Below, one piece after another: positions 9,238-17,755 of a stretch of 64,000 nucleotides of DNA. This stretch comes from Polaribacter sp. KT25b (lineage in GTDB: Bacteria; Bacteroidota; Bacteroidia; Flavobacteriales; Flavobacteriaceae), in contig NZ_LT629752.1 of the NCBI RefSeq assembly GCF_900105145.1, forward strand, positions 1 to 64,000. The letters are read 5' to 3'. The notes below the pieces were generated by a model. That model did no database searches. It was not told where the DNA came from and saw only the letters and a list, made by a program, of their open reading frames with translations. The position numbers and the translations under genes are program-made. The number at the start of each line of letters is the position of its first letter. Position 1 is the first letter of the stretch.

Positions 9238-10275
9238 GTGAAAAAAATAAATTTGATTTGCATTTTATTGGTAATCTTCGGAAACCAATTTTTAAAAGCA
9301 CAGAAGATTAAAACAGAAATAAGACCAGCTAAAGTATGGTTAGATTCTAACGGAAATAGTATCAACGCCCACGGTGGTGGTGTTCTTTTTAATAAAGGTG
9401 TTTACTATTGGTACGGAGAGCATAAATTAGAAGGAAAATCAGAAGCTCAATTTGCTGATGGTGGTATACATTGTTATTCTTCGACAGATTTAGTAAACTG
9501 GAAAAATGAGGGAATTGTTTTAACCGTAAATTATAAAGATGAAAAAAGTGATTTAGCTTACGGATGTATTTTAGAAAGACCTAAAGTAGTTTACAATTCT
9601 AAAAACAAGGAATTCGTGGCTTATTTTAAACTATACTTAAAGGGAGTTGGATATGATAGTAATTATGTAGGAGTAGCTGTAAGTGATAAGCCAAATGGAC
9701 CATTTACGTATCATCACAAATTTCGAGGAGGAGGAACCAACAAAGGTTCTGGAGATTTTTCTATGTTTAAAGATGATGATGGTATTCTTTACCATTTAGC
9801 AGTTCGTAAGCCCGATAAGGCATTTGTTATTGGCAAAATGGATCCTGATTATTATTTCCCAGAAGGTGATTACCAAGTTTGTAAAGGTGTAAAAGTACAT
9901 TCTGAAGCACCAGCAATTATCAAAAGAAACGGAATATATCATATGTTAGGGTCGGGGTCAAAAGGTTGGAAACCTAATCCTGCTCGTTATCATACTACAG
10001 AAAGTATTTTAGGAACATGGACTTTTCACGGAAATCCTTGTAAAGGGTATAATCCTGTGGATAATCTAGGTATAGAAAAAACGTTTGGTGGACAAGCGTC
10101 TTATATTATCCTTGTTCAGGGAAAGAAAGATACTTACATCGCAATGTTTGATATTTGGAAACCCAAAAACCCAATAACAGGAAGATATATTTGGTTGCCC
10201 ATTGATTTTTCTGAAGGTGAAATGTCAATTTCATGGCAAGATAGTTGGCAACTATCAACTTCAATTAAAAAATAA
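9238..10275 (+). CDS. GH43 glycosidase (exo-beta-1,3-galactanase-like group)
   Basis: 345 residues starting at GTG 9238, 5 bp after the preceding stop. The GTG gives a clean signal peptide ending F-L-K-A-Q. W-L-D-S-N-G-N-S-I-N-A-H-G-G-G-V-L-F and Y-Y-W-Y-G-E-H-K are the hallmark entry of GH43 subfamilies 24/34, which include exo-beta-1,3-galactanases. The likely general acid is the Glu of H-S-E-A-P-A-I; as in that group, the usual aspartate general base position is not obvious. The last blades (F-G-G-Q-A-S-Y-I, I-W-L-P-I-D-F) are complete. It ends unit 1. A galactose-containing branch is the inferred target. Confidence 0.8.
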   Translation: MKKINLICILLVIFGNQFLKAQKIKTEIRPAKVWLDSNGNSINAHGGGVLFNKGVYYWYGEHKLEGKSEAQFADGGIHCYSSTDLVNWKNEGIVLTVNYKDEKSDLAYGCILERPKVVYNSKNKEFVAYFKLYLKGVGYDSNYVGVAVSDKPNGPFTYHHKFRGGGTNKGSGDFSMFKDDDGILYHLAVRKPDKAFVIGKMDPDYYFPEGDYQVCKGVKVHSEAPAIIKRNGIYHMLGSGSKGWKPNPARYHTTESILGTWTFHGNPCKGYNPVDNLGIEKTFGGQASYIILVQGKKDTYIAMFDIWKPKNPITGRYIWLPIDFSEGEMSISWQDSWQLSTSIKK

Positions 10276-10403
10276 TAACCTAGCTTTTTTATAATAAGCA
10301 CACTTTTTTGTTGATTAAATAATCGAAAAGAAAGTGAATTTTATCATTCTTGTAGATGAGAATTCTTATGTAAATAGCTGTTTTTTTATTAAAAGTCAAC
10401 AAT

Positions 10404-10433
10404 TTTACCCATGTTAATAGTCAAAATAACCCC
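10404..10433 (+). promoter_or_regulatory. Candidate operator, type III (TTACCC-N7-TARTCAAAATRACCCC)
   Basis: TTACCC ends at 10410 and, after exactly 7 bases, TAGTCAAAATAACCCC occupies 10418-10433. The same two blocks with the same 7-base gap recur at 17620-17648. Both copies sit about 100 bp before the first gene of a unit (97 and 107 bp). An AT-rich TATACTTTG stretch downstream, near 10470, could hold the promoter. The rest of the 255-bp gap (10276-10530) shows no coding signal. Confidence 0.5.
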
Positions 10434-10530
10434 TTTTAATGAAGAAGGAATAAGTAGATTTATACTTTGTTTTTTTTGATTAAAGAATATCAATAACTAA
10501 AAAAAGAATTAATATAATATTTAAGAAATT

Positions 10531-12501
10531 ATGAATAACTGTAAAGTCAAATTGAAGTTTGCTCTGTTGCTAATGCTATTTTCTAGTTTTTGTAGTAAGG
10601 CTCAAAATGCCGACAAACCTAATATCTTATTTTTGGTTGTAGAGGATACTTCCCCTTATCTTTTTCCTGCTTATGGTAATAAAACAATCAAAACGCCTAA
10701 TCTAGATTATTTAGCAAAAAACGGGGTAATTTTTAACAATGCATTTGCCAATGGCCCACAATGTTCTCCTGCTCGTTCTTCTTTAATAAGTGGTTCGTAT
10801 GCTACTACTTACGGTAACGATTGGCATCGAAATGGTCATATTGTACCACAACAATACTTTTTTCCTCAGTACTTGCGTGAAGAGGGATATTTTTGTGTAA
10901 ATGCCGGTAAAACCGATTACAATATCACCAAAGAAGTTCAAAAGAAATACTATCCATTGGTTTGGGATAAAATGAGTGGTTACCTATCTGATGATAAACC
11001 CAATGTTAGTTATAATGATGCAGATAGAAAGGGGAAACCATTTTTTGCGCAATTCAATAACATGACTACTCATATGAGTCGTATTACTTCTGTATCTGTA
11101 GATAATAGAGAACCATCAAGAATTAATCCGAAAGATGTGGATCTTCCATCTCATGTGCCAGATATTCCAGAAATGCGTGCGGATTATGCATTACATTTAG
11201 ATGGTGTACAAGATGCCGATAAATGGGTTGGGTTTTTTATCGATGATTTAAAGAAACGTAAATTACTAGAAAATACCATTATCTTTTTCTTTTCAGACCA
11301 TGGAGGTAGTTTGCCTAGAGGAAAAGCTTTTCCTTATGAAACTGGTTTTCGTTCGGCATTAATCATTTCTGCGCCAGAAAAATGGAAACATTTATTGCCC
11401 GCTCAACAAGGTCAAAAAAGTGATCAGATTGTAGAATTTGTAGATTTTGGTCCTACTTTATTAAATGTTACGGGAGCTAAAATACCTGAACACATGCAAG
11501 GAAAACCTTTTATGGGACCTGATGCACAAAAACGTACTTACGCTCATAGCTTTAGAACAAATACAGAAATTCACTTCGATCCATCTCGTGCAATTAATGA
11601 TGGTGCCTTTCATTACATAAAATTTTATACACCTTATAAAGTTCATGGTTTAAAACAATCATTTCAATGGGGAATGCCGTCTCAGAATACTTGGGATGAT
11701 TTATATCACAAAGGAGAATGTGAACTAGAATACAAATCTTATTATGAACCAAAAGCCAACGAAGCATTGTTTGATTCGAAAAAGGATCCTTGGAATATGA
11801 ATAATTTGGCGGATGATTTAGCTTATGCAGAAACTTTACAAACTTTAAGAAAGGAAGCTTCTTCGCATATTAGAAAAACTCGTGATTTAGGTTTTTTTCC
11901 AAAAGCGGTAAGAGATGAATTTGTAAGTAGAGGTATTTCGCTCTATGAATGGGTAAGAACAGAAAATTATCCTTTTAATGAGCTTTATGATTTGGTTGAA
12001 AAAGCATCTTTAGGTAAGGTTTCCGATAAAGAAATGTTCCTGAAATATTTAAAACATGAACGACCTGAATTCCGTTTTTGGGCAACTTCCGGATTAACAA
12101 CTATGGCATATCATGGTAATTTAAAAGGTATTCCAAATCAATTACTAATGGCATGTGATGACAAGTGGCATTCAGTAGCAGCAACAGCTGCAGAAGCAAT
12201 TGCCTTAGCAGGTCAACCAGAAAAAGGAATTTCGATGCTGATTGAGCAAGCAAAAGAAGGAAACAAATTGTCTCTTTCCGCATTAGAAGAATTAGGAAAT
12301 CGAGTTGCCCCATTTACAGATGATATCAAATACCTTGCAGAGCATGGTAAAAATAAAGATATTAAGTTTTTAGCTAGAGGAATTCTTATTAATCTAGGAG
12401 AATTACCAATGAGTCAATTGTTTGATTCTAAATCAACGAATAAGTTTATCAAAACTCAGAAAAAAAGAATTAAAGATTGGGCACCTACATTGCCTAATTA
12501 A
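10531..12501 (+). CDS. Type I sulfatase (S1) with C-terminal HEAT-like extension
   Basis: 656 residues with a Sec signal ending S-K-A-Q. The maturation motif is C-S-P-A-R at Cys78 (G-P-Q-C-S-P-A-R-S-S-L). The first metal-binding pair is V-E-D-T rather than D-D, as in a subset of long S1 sulfatases. F-S-D-H-G-G-S-L-P-R-G-K supplies the second metal site. Residues about 480-640 form helical HEAT-type repeats (H-E-R-P-E-F-R-F-W-A, S-V-A-A-T-A-A-E-A-I-A-L-A). It is the first gene after a long gap with a candidate operator, so it probably starts a transcript. Confidence 0.93.
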   Translation: MNNCKVKLKFALLLMLFSSFCSKAQNADKPNILFLVVEDTSPYLFPAYGNKTIKTPNLDYLAKNGVIFNNAFANGPQCSPARSSLISGSYATTYGNDWHRNGHIVPQQYFFPQYLREEGYFCVNAGKTDYNITKEVQKKYYPLVWDKMSGYLSDDKPNVSYNDADRKGKPFFAQFNNMTTHMSRITSVSVDNREPSRINPKDVDLPSHVPDIPEMRADYALHLDGVQDADKWVGFFIDDLKKRKLLENTIIFFFSDHGGSLPRGKAFPYETGFRSALIISAPEKWKHLLPAQQGQKSDQIVEFVDFGPTLLNVTGAKIPEHMQGKPFMGPDAQKRTYAHSFRTNTEIHFDPSRAINDGAFHYIKFYTPYKVHGLKQSFQWGMPSQNTWDDLYHKGECELEYKSYYEPKANEALFDSKKDPWNMNNLADDLAYAETLQTLRKEASSHIRKTRDLGFFPKAVRDEFVSRGISLYEWVRTENYPFNELYDLVEKASLGKVSDKEMFLKYLKHERPEFRFWATSGLTTMAYHGNLKGIPNQLLMACDDKWHSVAATAAEAIALAGQPEKGISMLIEQAKEGNKLSLSALEELGNRVAPFTDDIKYLAEHGKNKDIKFLARGILINLGELPMSQLFDSKSTNKFIKTQKKRIKDWAPTLPN

Positions 12502-12508
12502 ATTGAAC

Positions 12509-12531
12509 ACACTTAAAAAGTGTTGCTTATT
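12509..12531 (+). terminator. Weak hairpin after sulfatase
   Basis: ACACTT, a 3-base loop and AAGTGT lie just after the sulfatase stop, with a T-rich but broken tail. The stem is only six pairs, so it may attenuate transcription at most. Confidence 0.25.
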
Positions 12532-12552
12532 TAGTCATTTTATAAAAAGTCA

Positions 12553-12636
12553 ATGAGGGGGCAAGGGAAGCAAAGAGTAATGAATACAAAAGGAGGATTT
12601 ATTGAAAGATTGAATTTGAAAGAAATTATAAGATAA
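12553..12636 (+). pseudogene. Decayed 3' end of a GH117-like gene
   Basis: In frame from 12553 the DNA encodes K-Q-R-V-M-N-T-K-G-G-F-I-E-R-L-N-L-K-E-I then a stop at 12634-12636. The intact GH117-like protein at 5225-6205 ends L-Q-R-V-M-K-K-G-I-E-Y-L-E-R-F-D-L-K-E-V, a close match. No upstream coding body remains. It is directly followed, about 130 bp later, by a sulfatase relic. Confidence 0.65.
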
Positions 12637-12769
12637 GTATTTAATAACTAATCTTAATAGTGGCGACGAGGTAGTCAAGGGTTTAATTACTAGGTTTTAC
12701 TTGAAATGTAAAAATATTTGTTTCGGAAGTATAACTTGTATCTTTGGGGAGAGGTTGTTAATTGATACC

Positions 12770-12859
12770 AAATAACTGAAAATTTACCAAGGGAAATAAA
12801 AAAATGTTAGAACCTAATTGGTAATCAAATAAATATTATTAAGAACGTGAAATAAAGAA
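12770..12859 (+). pseudogene. Decayed 3' end of a sulfatase gene
   Basis: The sequence at 12770-12859 aligns with the last ~95 bases of the sulfatase gene at 1211-2806. A-A-T-T-T-A-C-C-A is shared, then AAAAAAATGTTAGA followed by CCTAA-TGG, then CAAATAAA and finally AAAGAAAT. It encodes K-M-L-E-P-N-W then a stop, against K-M-L-D-P-N-W in the intact gene. The relic runs straight into the ATG of the next sulfatase gene (12860). Between it and the GH117 relic (12637-12769) I see no recognisable coding sequence. Confidence 0.65.
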
Positions 12860-14440
12860 ATGAAGCCAAATATCCTAAAAATAAGTTTTCTGTTGATGTT
12901 GACATCTATTTACACAATAAATGCTCAAGAAAAAACAGCTGAAACCCCACCTAATATTGTTTTAATTTATGCAGATGATTTAGGCAAAGGTTTATTGAGC
13001 CATTATGGACAAAAAATCATAAAAACACCTCATATAGATCAATTAGCCCAAGAAGGAATTACTTTTGAAAATGCATATTCAGGTATGGTTTGCGCACCTT
13101 CAAGAGCTTCGTTACTATCAGGGTTGCGTGATTGTAATCCTACTAATTTTCAAATTTCCAAAGGAGCTTTTTATAAAAAAATAAGCAATGGTACCTACAC
13201 CAATCAGCAAATTCAAGATAAATTAAATAAAGCATTAACGCCACCAAATAAAGATGCTGTTTTTTTAGGCGAAGTGGCTCAAAAACAAGGCTATGCAACT
13301 GGGCAATTCGGAAAATTAGAATGGGGATTCTCTACCTCACATCAGCAAATGATAAGACATGGTTGGGATGAGTATTACGGATATTTAGATCACGTAAGAG
13401 CACATGGTTTTTATCCTCCTTTTTTATTTAGAAATGGAGAGATGGAATATATTGAAGGAAATACACGTGCAGATTGTGGAAAAACAATAGAAAATGAAAC
13501 TCCACAAAAATACAAGGAGCGTTGGAATATGGAAGGAAAGACGGTCTATTCTCAGCACTTGTTTATGAATAATGTATTAAACTTTATTACTAAAAATAAA
13601 GACAAACCTTTCTTTTTATATTTTCCTACACAATTGCCACATGGACCAGTTTCTATACCTGCTATTCATCCAGATTTTGCCAACAATAAGCAATTAACTT
13701 CAATAGAAAAAGAGTATGCTTCTATGGTAAAAATGTTAGATGATAATGTAGGAGAAATCATGGCGCATTTAAAAAACTTAGGTATTGATGAAAATACTTT
13801 GGTAATTTTTACATCAGACAACGGTCATGAAATTTATTATACGCAAGAAGGTCGTGTTTATAAGCCTTATAAAAATGTAAAAACAGGCAAACGTTTTGAT
13901 GATTTAAATAACAAGTTTTATAGTGATTTAGGAGGAGATGTGTTTAACGGTAATGGAGGAAGAGCTGGGTTAAAAAAAAGCAATTTGCAAGGAGGCATTC
14001 AAGCACCTTTAATTGCAAGATGGCCTAAAAAAATAGCGAAAGGACAAACCAGTAATTTATTAGTTGCTAATTATGATTTTGTGTCAACTTTTGCCGATGT
14101 TACCGGATATAAAGGGAATTTTAAAACAGACGGATTGTCTTTTTATGATGAAATGATAGGGAAAGGTAACAAAAAAGAACATGATTTTGTAGCGTATGCT
14201 TCTTTTACAGGGCCTACAATTATAACCAAAGAAGGTTGGAAACTAAGATCACATTTACCTAAAAACGCTTTCGAATTATTTTATTTACCAGAGGATTATC
14301 GTGAAGAAAATGACCTGACTGACAAATATTCTAAAAAAGTAAACTTTCTTAAAGAAGAAATGCTAAAAGCCTGTAATGGAGATTTTAAAAATGGGGTATT
14401 TACATTTAACCAAAGCACTATTAGTATTGAAAAAAAGTAA
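12860..14440 (+). CDS. Type I sulfatase (S1), secreted
   Basis: 526 residues with a Sec signal ending T-I-N-A-Q. I-Y-A-D-D-L-G gives the first metal site and C-A-P-S-R at Cys78 is the formylglycine motif. F-G-K-L-E-W-G replaces the more usual G-K-W-H-L-G, and T-S-D-N-G-H supplies the second metal site. Residues 310-390 hold an insertion with G-G-D-V-F-N-G-N-G-G-R. These differences mark it as a different sulfatase subfamily from the one at 1211, so probably a different sulfate position. It is 19 bp before a GH29 gene and likely acts with it on sulfated fucosides. Its start codon adjoins a decayed sulfatase tail. Confidence 0.93.
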   Translation: MKPNILKISFLLMLTSIYTINAQEKTAETPPNIVLIYADDLGKGLLSHYGQKIIKTPHIDQLAQEGITFENAYSGMVCAPSRASLLSGLRDCNPTNFQISKGAFYKKISNGTYTNQQIQDKLNKALTPPNKDAVFLGEVAQKQGYATGQFGKLEWGFSTSHQQMIRHGWDEYYGYLDHVRAHGFYPPFLFRNGEMEYIEGNTRADCGKTIENETPQKYKERWNMEGKTVYSQHLFMNNVLNFITKNKDKPFFLYFPTQLPHGPVSIPAIHPDFANNKQLTSIEKEYASMVKMLDDNVGEIMAHLKNLGIDENTLVIFTSDNGHEIYYTQEGRVYKPYKNVKTGKRFDDLNNKFYSDLGGDVFNGNGGRAGLKKSNLQGGIQAPLIARWPKKIAKGQTSNLLVANYDFVSTFADVTGYKGNFKTDGLSFYDEMIGKGNKKEHDFVAYASFTGPTIITKEGWKLRSHLPKNAFELFYLPEDYREENDLTDKYSKKVNFLKEEMLKACNGDFKNGVFTFNQSTISIEKK

Positions 14441-14459
14441 CATATTATAATTTAAAATC

Positions 14460-15830
14460 ATGATAAAAAATCATCTTATTTTATTATTGACTGTAGCAAT
14501 AAGTTTCTCTTCTTTTTCTCAAAAAAAAATTTGGGATGAAACAGAACAAGAGAAAGCAGAGCGTTTGGCTTGGTGGCAAGAAGCTAGATTCGGAATGTTT
14601 ATTCATTGGGGATTATATGCACAACCCGCAAGACATGAGTGGGTAAAAAAACGAGAAGGTATTTCAGATGAAGACTATCAAAAGTATTTTGATGTATTTA
14701 ATCCAGACTTATTTAACCCCAAAGAATGGGCTAAAAAAGCCAAAGCTGCCGGAATGAAATATGCCGTTATAACCACAAAACATCATGAAGGTTTTAGTAT
14801 GTTTGATTCTGACTATTCTGATTACAACGTTACAAAAACCCCATATGGGAAAGATATTCTTAAAGAATGGGTAGACGCTTTTCGTGCCGAAGGTTTAGGT
14901 ATTGGGTTTTATTATTCTTTAATCGATTGGCATCATCCAGACTTTACGATTGATAGTAGACATGTCATAAAAGCAAAAAATAAAAAAGAATACGAAAAGT
15001 TGAATAAAAATCGTGATATTGCCGTATATCGAAAATACCTTAAAAACCAAGTAAATGAATTACTGACTAATTATGGACAAGTAGATTTACTATGGTTAGA
15101 TTTTTCGTATCCAGGAGAATTTGGAAAAGGTAGAGAAGATTGGGGTTCTGTAGAATTGATGAAAATGGTTCGTAAACTGCAACCAAAAATTTTGGTAAAC
15201 GATCGATTAGATTTAAAAGAATATGCTGGTGGATGGGATTTTACAACTCCAGAGCAGTTTAAGGTAGAAAAATGGCCAGAAGTAGATGGTAAAAAAGTAG
15301 CTTGGGAAACTTGTCAAACTTTTTCGGGTTCTTGGGGATATTATCGTGATGAACATACTTGGAAAGACAACAAGCAATTATTAACTTTATTAATTGAATC
15401 TGTAAGTAAAGGAGGTAATGTTTTATTAAATGTTGGTCCAACTGCTAGAGGTACGTTTGATTATCGTGCTGATGAAGCTTTAGAAGATATGGGAGAGTGG
15501 ATGAAGTACAATTCTAGAGCTATTTATAGTTGTACAGAAGCTCCTGAAGGGTTTGTTACTCCAGCTAATTCGTTACTTACGTATAACCCTAAAACAAATC
15601 GATTGTATGTGCATTTACTAGATTATCCTATTCAGAATTTTTTAATGAAAGGAATGAAAGGCAGAATAAAATATGCGCAGTTTTTACATGATGCATCAGA
15701 AATAAGAATAGGAAAAACACATGGAGCCTGGGGAAAAGAAGAAATGGAAGAAGGAGATATAAACTTAAAATTACCGGTTACGAAACCTAATTTAGAAATT
15801 CCTGTAATTGAAATATTTTTAAATGATTAA
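14460..15830 (+). CDS. GH29 alpha-L-fucosidase
   Basis: 456 residues with a Sec signal ending S-F-S-Q. The fucosidase barrel starts with A-R-F-G-M-F-I-H-W-G-L-Y. T-T-K-H-H-E-G-F-S-M-F-D binds the substrate, and V-D-L-L-W-L-D-F carries the nucleophile Asp214. W-E-T-C-Q-T and L-L-N-V-G-P-T-A-R-G-T-F complete the family signature, with a C-terminal beta-sandwich after residue 360. It releases terminal alpha-L-fucose in the periplasm with retention. It is the last gene of unit 2, followed by a strong hairpin. It differs clearly from the second GH29 at 22729. Confidence 0.96.
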   Translation: MIKNHLILLLTVAISFSSFSQKKIWDETEQEKAERLAWWQEARFGMFIHWGLYAQPARHEWVKKREGISDEDYQKYFDVFNPDLFNPKEWAKKAKAAGMKYAVITTKHHEGFSMFDSDYSDYNVTKTPYGKDILKEWVDAFRAEGLGIGFYYSLIDWHHPDFTIDSRHVIKAKNKKEYEKLNKNRDIAVYRKYLKNQVNELLTNYGQVDLLWLDFSYPGEFGKGREDWGSVELMKMVRKLQPKILVNDRLDLKEYAGGWDFTTPEQFKVEKWPEVDGKKVAWETCQTFSGSWGYYRDEHTWKDNKQLLTLLIESVSKGGNVLLNVGPTARGTFDYRADEALEDMGEWMKYNSRAIYSCTEAPEGFVTPANSLLTYNPKTNRLYVHLLDYPIQNFLMKGMKGRIKYAQFLHDASEIRIGKTHGAWGKEEMEEGDINLKLPVTKPNLEIPVIEIFLND

Positions 15831-15899
15831 TCTCGTATTATGTAAGGGAGAACAAAAACTACTGAGAAAATGCAATTAATTTAGATTTCAAAATAAACT

Positions 15900-15931
15900 A
15901 AAGCCTCTAAAATATAAGTTTTAGAGGCTTT
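15900..15931. terminator. Bidirectional terminator between GH29 and NADH dehydrogenase genes
   Basis: A perfect 13-bp stem (AAAGCCTCTAAAA and its complement) with a 6-base loop lies between two convergent genes. It has A/T tracts on both sides, as expected for a terminator working in both directions. Confidence 0.9.
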
Positions 15932-15935
15932 AATT

Positions 15936-17243
15936 TTATAACTCAGAATTTGTTCTTACACGTCTAGAACTAACACTAAACCTTCTTATTATTAGCCTTG
16001 AAGCTTTATTGTAACTAGTATAATTGTATACCCAATTTAAAAAGACTACCAATCTATTTCTAAAACCTACTAAAGACATTAAATGAATAAACATCCAAAT
16101 TAACCAAGCTATAAAATCACTAAATTGAAAATTCCATATATCTGCAACTGCTTTGTTTCTACCTATGGTTGCCATAGAGCCTTTGTCATTATATTTAAAA
16201 GGCTTAAGATTTGTTTTCCCTTTCAATATTTTACTAAAATTAGCTGAAAGTAATTTAGCTTGCTGTATTGCTGGTTGCGCCACTTGTGGATGACCATTAG
16301 GGTAAGATTCACTTTGCATTAAAGCAATATCTCCCAAAGCAAAAACATCTTCATACCCTTTTACTTTGTTAAATTCGTCTACATAGTAACGATTACTTCT
16401 AGAATTATAACTTGTTTCAGGAAATCCGTTTAATAAATTACCAGTTACACCAGCAGACCAAATTAAAGTTCTGGTTTTAAACTCTTTTCCGTCTTTGGTT
16501 TTAACTAATTCACCATCAAAATCTGTTACTATTGTATTGGTATGTATCTTTACACCTAATTTTTTTAACGCTTCTGTGGCTTTTTGAGAAGATTTTAAAC
16601 TCATTGGAGGTAAAACTCTATCGGCGCCTTCTAAAATATGAATTTGCATTAGCTCTGGGTCTAAATCTGGAAAATCGGAAGGCAGAACACCTTGTCTAAA
16701 TTCGGCAATTGCACCTGCTAATTCTACACCCGTTGGTCCAGCACCTACAATAACAAAGTTTAATAAGAATTTTTTGTCTTCGTTGGAAGCAACAATAGTA
16801 CTCTTTTCAAAATTTTGTAAAATTAAACTACGTAAATTTAATGCTTGTGGAATTGTTTTCATCGGCATAGCATATTTTTTTATTTGCTTATTGCCAAAGA
16901 AATTTGTCTTTGTTCCTGTATTTATAATTAAATAATCATACGAGAGATCACCAATATCTGCTGTTAATATTTTATTTACAGGATCAACACTTTTAACATC
17001 TGCTAATCTAAAGTAAAAATTTTCTTGCCGTTTAATAAACATCCTAAGTGGATACACAATGGAGTCAGGCTCTATTCCACAAGTAGATACTTGATATAAT
17101 AATGGTTGAAAAGCATGGTAATTATGCTTGTTTAACATTACTAATTGTATTGGCAATTTTCTTAATTTTTTTACCAGATTTAAACCTGCAAAACCACCAC
17201 CAACTACCACTACTCTAGGTAAATCTACTTTTGGAATATTCAT
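15936..17243 (-). CDS. ndh: Type II NADH:quinone oxidoreductase (NDH-2)
   Basis: 435 residues. The FAD-binding fold is at the N-terminus (V-V-V-V-G-G-G-F-A-G-L) and the second dinucleotide fold near residue 165 (V-I-V-G-A-G-P-T-G-V-E-L-A-G). N-Y-H-A-F-Q-P-L-L-Y-Q-V and the C-terminal A-L-G-D-I-A-L segment are typical of NDH-2. A hydrophobic C-terminal region (F-I-A-W-L-I-W-M-F-I-H-L-M-S) anchors it to the inner membrane, where it passes electrons from NADH to menaquinone without pumping protons. It is a housekeeping gene embedded, opposite strand, between polysaccharide units. A poor TAGTTTTA promoter-like box lies upstream. Confidence 0.93.
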   Translation of the reverse strand: MNIPKVDLPRVVVVGGGFAGLNLVKKLRKLPIQLVMLNKHNYHAFQPLLYQVSTCGIEPDSIVYPLRMFIKRQENFYFRLADVKSVDPVNKILTADIGDLSYDYLIINTGTKTNFFGNKQIKKYAMPMKTIPQALNLRSLILQNFEKSTIVASNEDKKFLLNFVIVGAGPTGVELAGAIAEFRQGVLPSDFPDLDPELMQIHILEGADRVLPPMSLKSSQKATEALKKLGVKIHTNTIVTDFDGELVKTKDGKEFKTRTLIWSAGVTGNLLNGFPETSYNSRSNRYYVDEFNKVKGYEDVFALGDIALMQSESYPNGHPQVAQPAIQQAKLLSANFSKILKGKTNLKPFKYNDKGSMATIGRNKAVADIWNFQFSDFIAWLIWMFIHLMSLVGFRNRLVVFLNWVYNYTSYNKASRLIIRRFSVSSRRVRTNSEL

Positions 17244-17341
17244 TTTTTATAAAAACTTTTTTTGTAGAGTAAAACTACAACAGTTATATTTAAAAACTAT
17301 AAAAATTAATGTATAAATGAAATATTCTTTTTTAAAAATTG

Positions 17342-17491
17342 TCATGGATACACAAACCATGAAGTAGCATTACAATTATTCGTAGATGCTATTTGTACCC
17401 GATGAGAACTAAATTATTTTGGAAATTTAAAAGTGATTTTTTTACCAGCTTTTAAATCAAACGCGTTAAATGTTTCTTGTCAGTAGTAAAC
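17342..17491 (-). pseudogene. Decayed 3' end of a lost gene, same tail as at 6218-6334
   Basis: Read on the minus strand from about 17491 this gives E-T-F-N-A-F-D-L-K-A-G-K-K-I-T-F-K-F-P-K, an in-frame stop, F-S-S-H-R-V-Q-I-A-S, then N-N-C-N-A-T-S-W-F-V-Y-P and a final stop at 17342-17344. It matches the tail at 6218-6334 (I-T-Y-K-F-P-E-G-F-S-A-H-W ... W-F-V-Y-K). Internal stops at two points show it is not expressed as a protein. The rest of the 512-bp gap holds a candidate operator but no other gene. Confidence 0.65.
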
Positions 17492-17619
17492 AAATAAAAT
17501 AAGTTGGTTTATTGTGCCTGTCATGTTTGTAGTAAAAATGATGATTTTTTTAAAAAATAACCAATTTTATCTCTGATTTATTCTTTTGAACGCTTTTTTT
17601 TATTGATAAAGAGACATAA

Positions 17620-17648
17620 TTACCCTATACTGTAATCAAAATGACCCC
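17620..17648 (+). promoter_or_regulatory. Candidate operator, type III, second copy
   Basis: TTACCC ends at 17625, then 7 bases, then TAATCAAAATGACCCC at 17633-17648. Fourteen of the sixteen bases of the second block match the copy at 10418-10433, and the spacing is identical. It lies 107 bp before the first gene of the long unit 3, so it may control about 24 kb of genes. Confidence 0.5.
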
Positions 17649-17755
17649 ATCGTATAAAAAGAGAATAGGTATTTTTATATTTTAACTCTGTTTTATTAAA
17701 AAGTAATTGGAGGATATAAATTAAAAGCAAATTTCACATTACAAATAGAAAAAAA

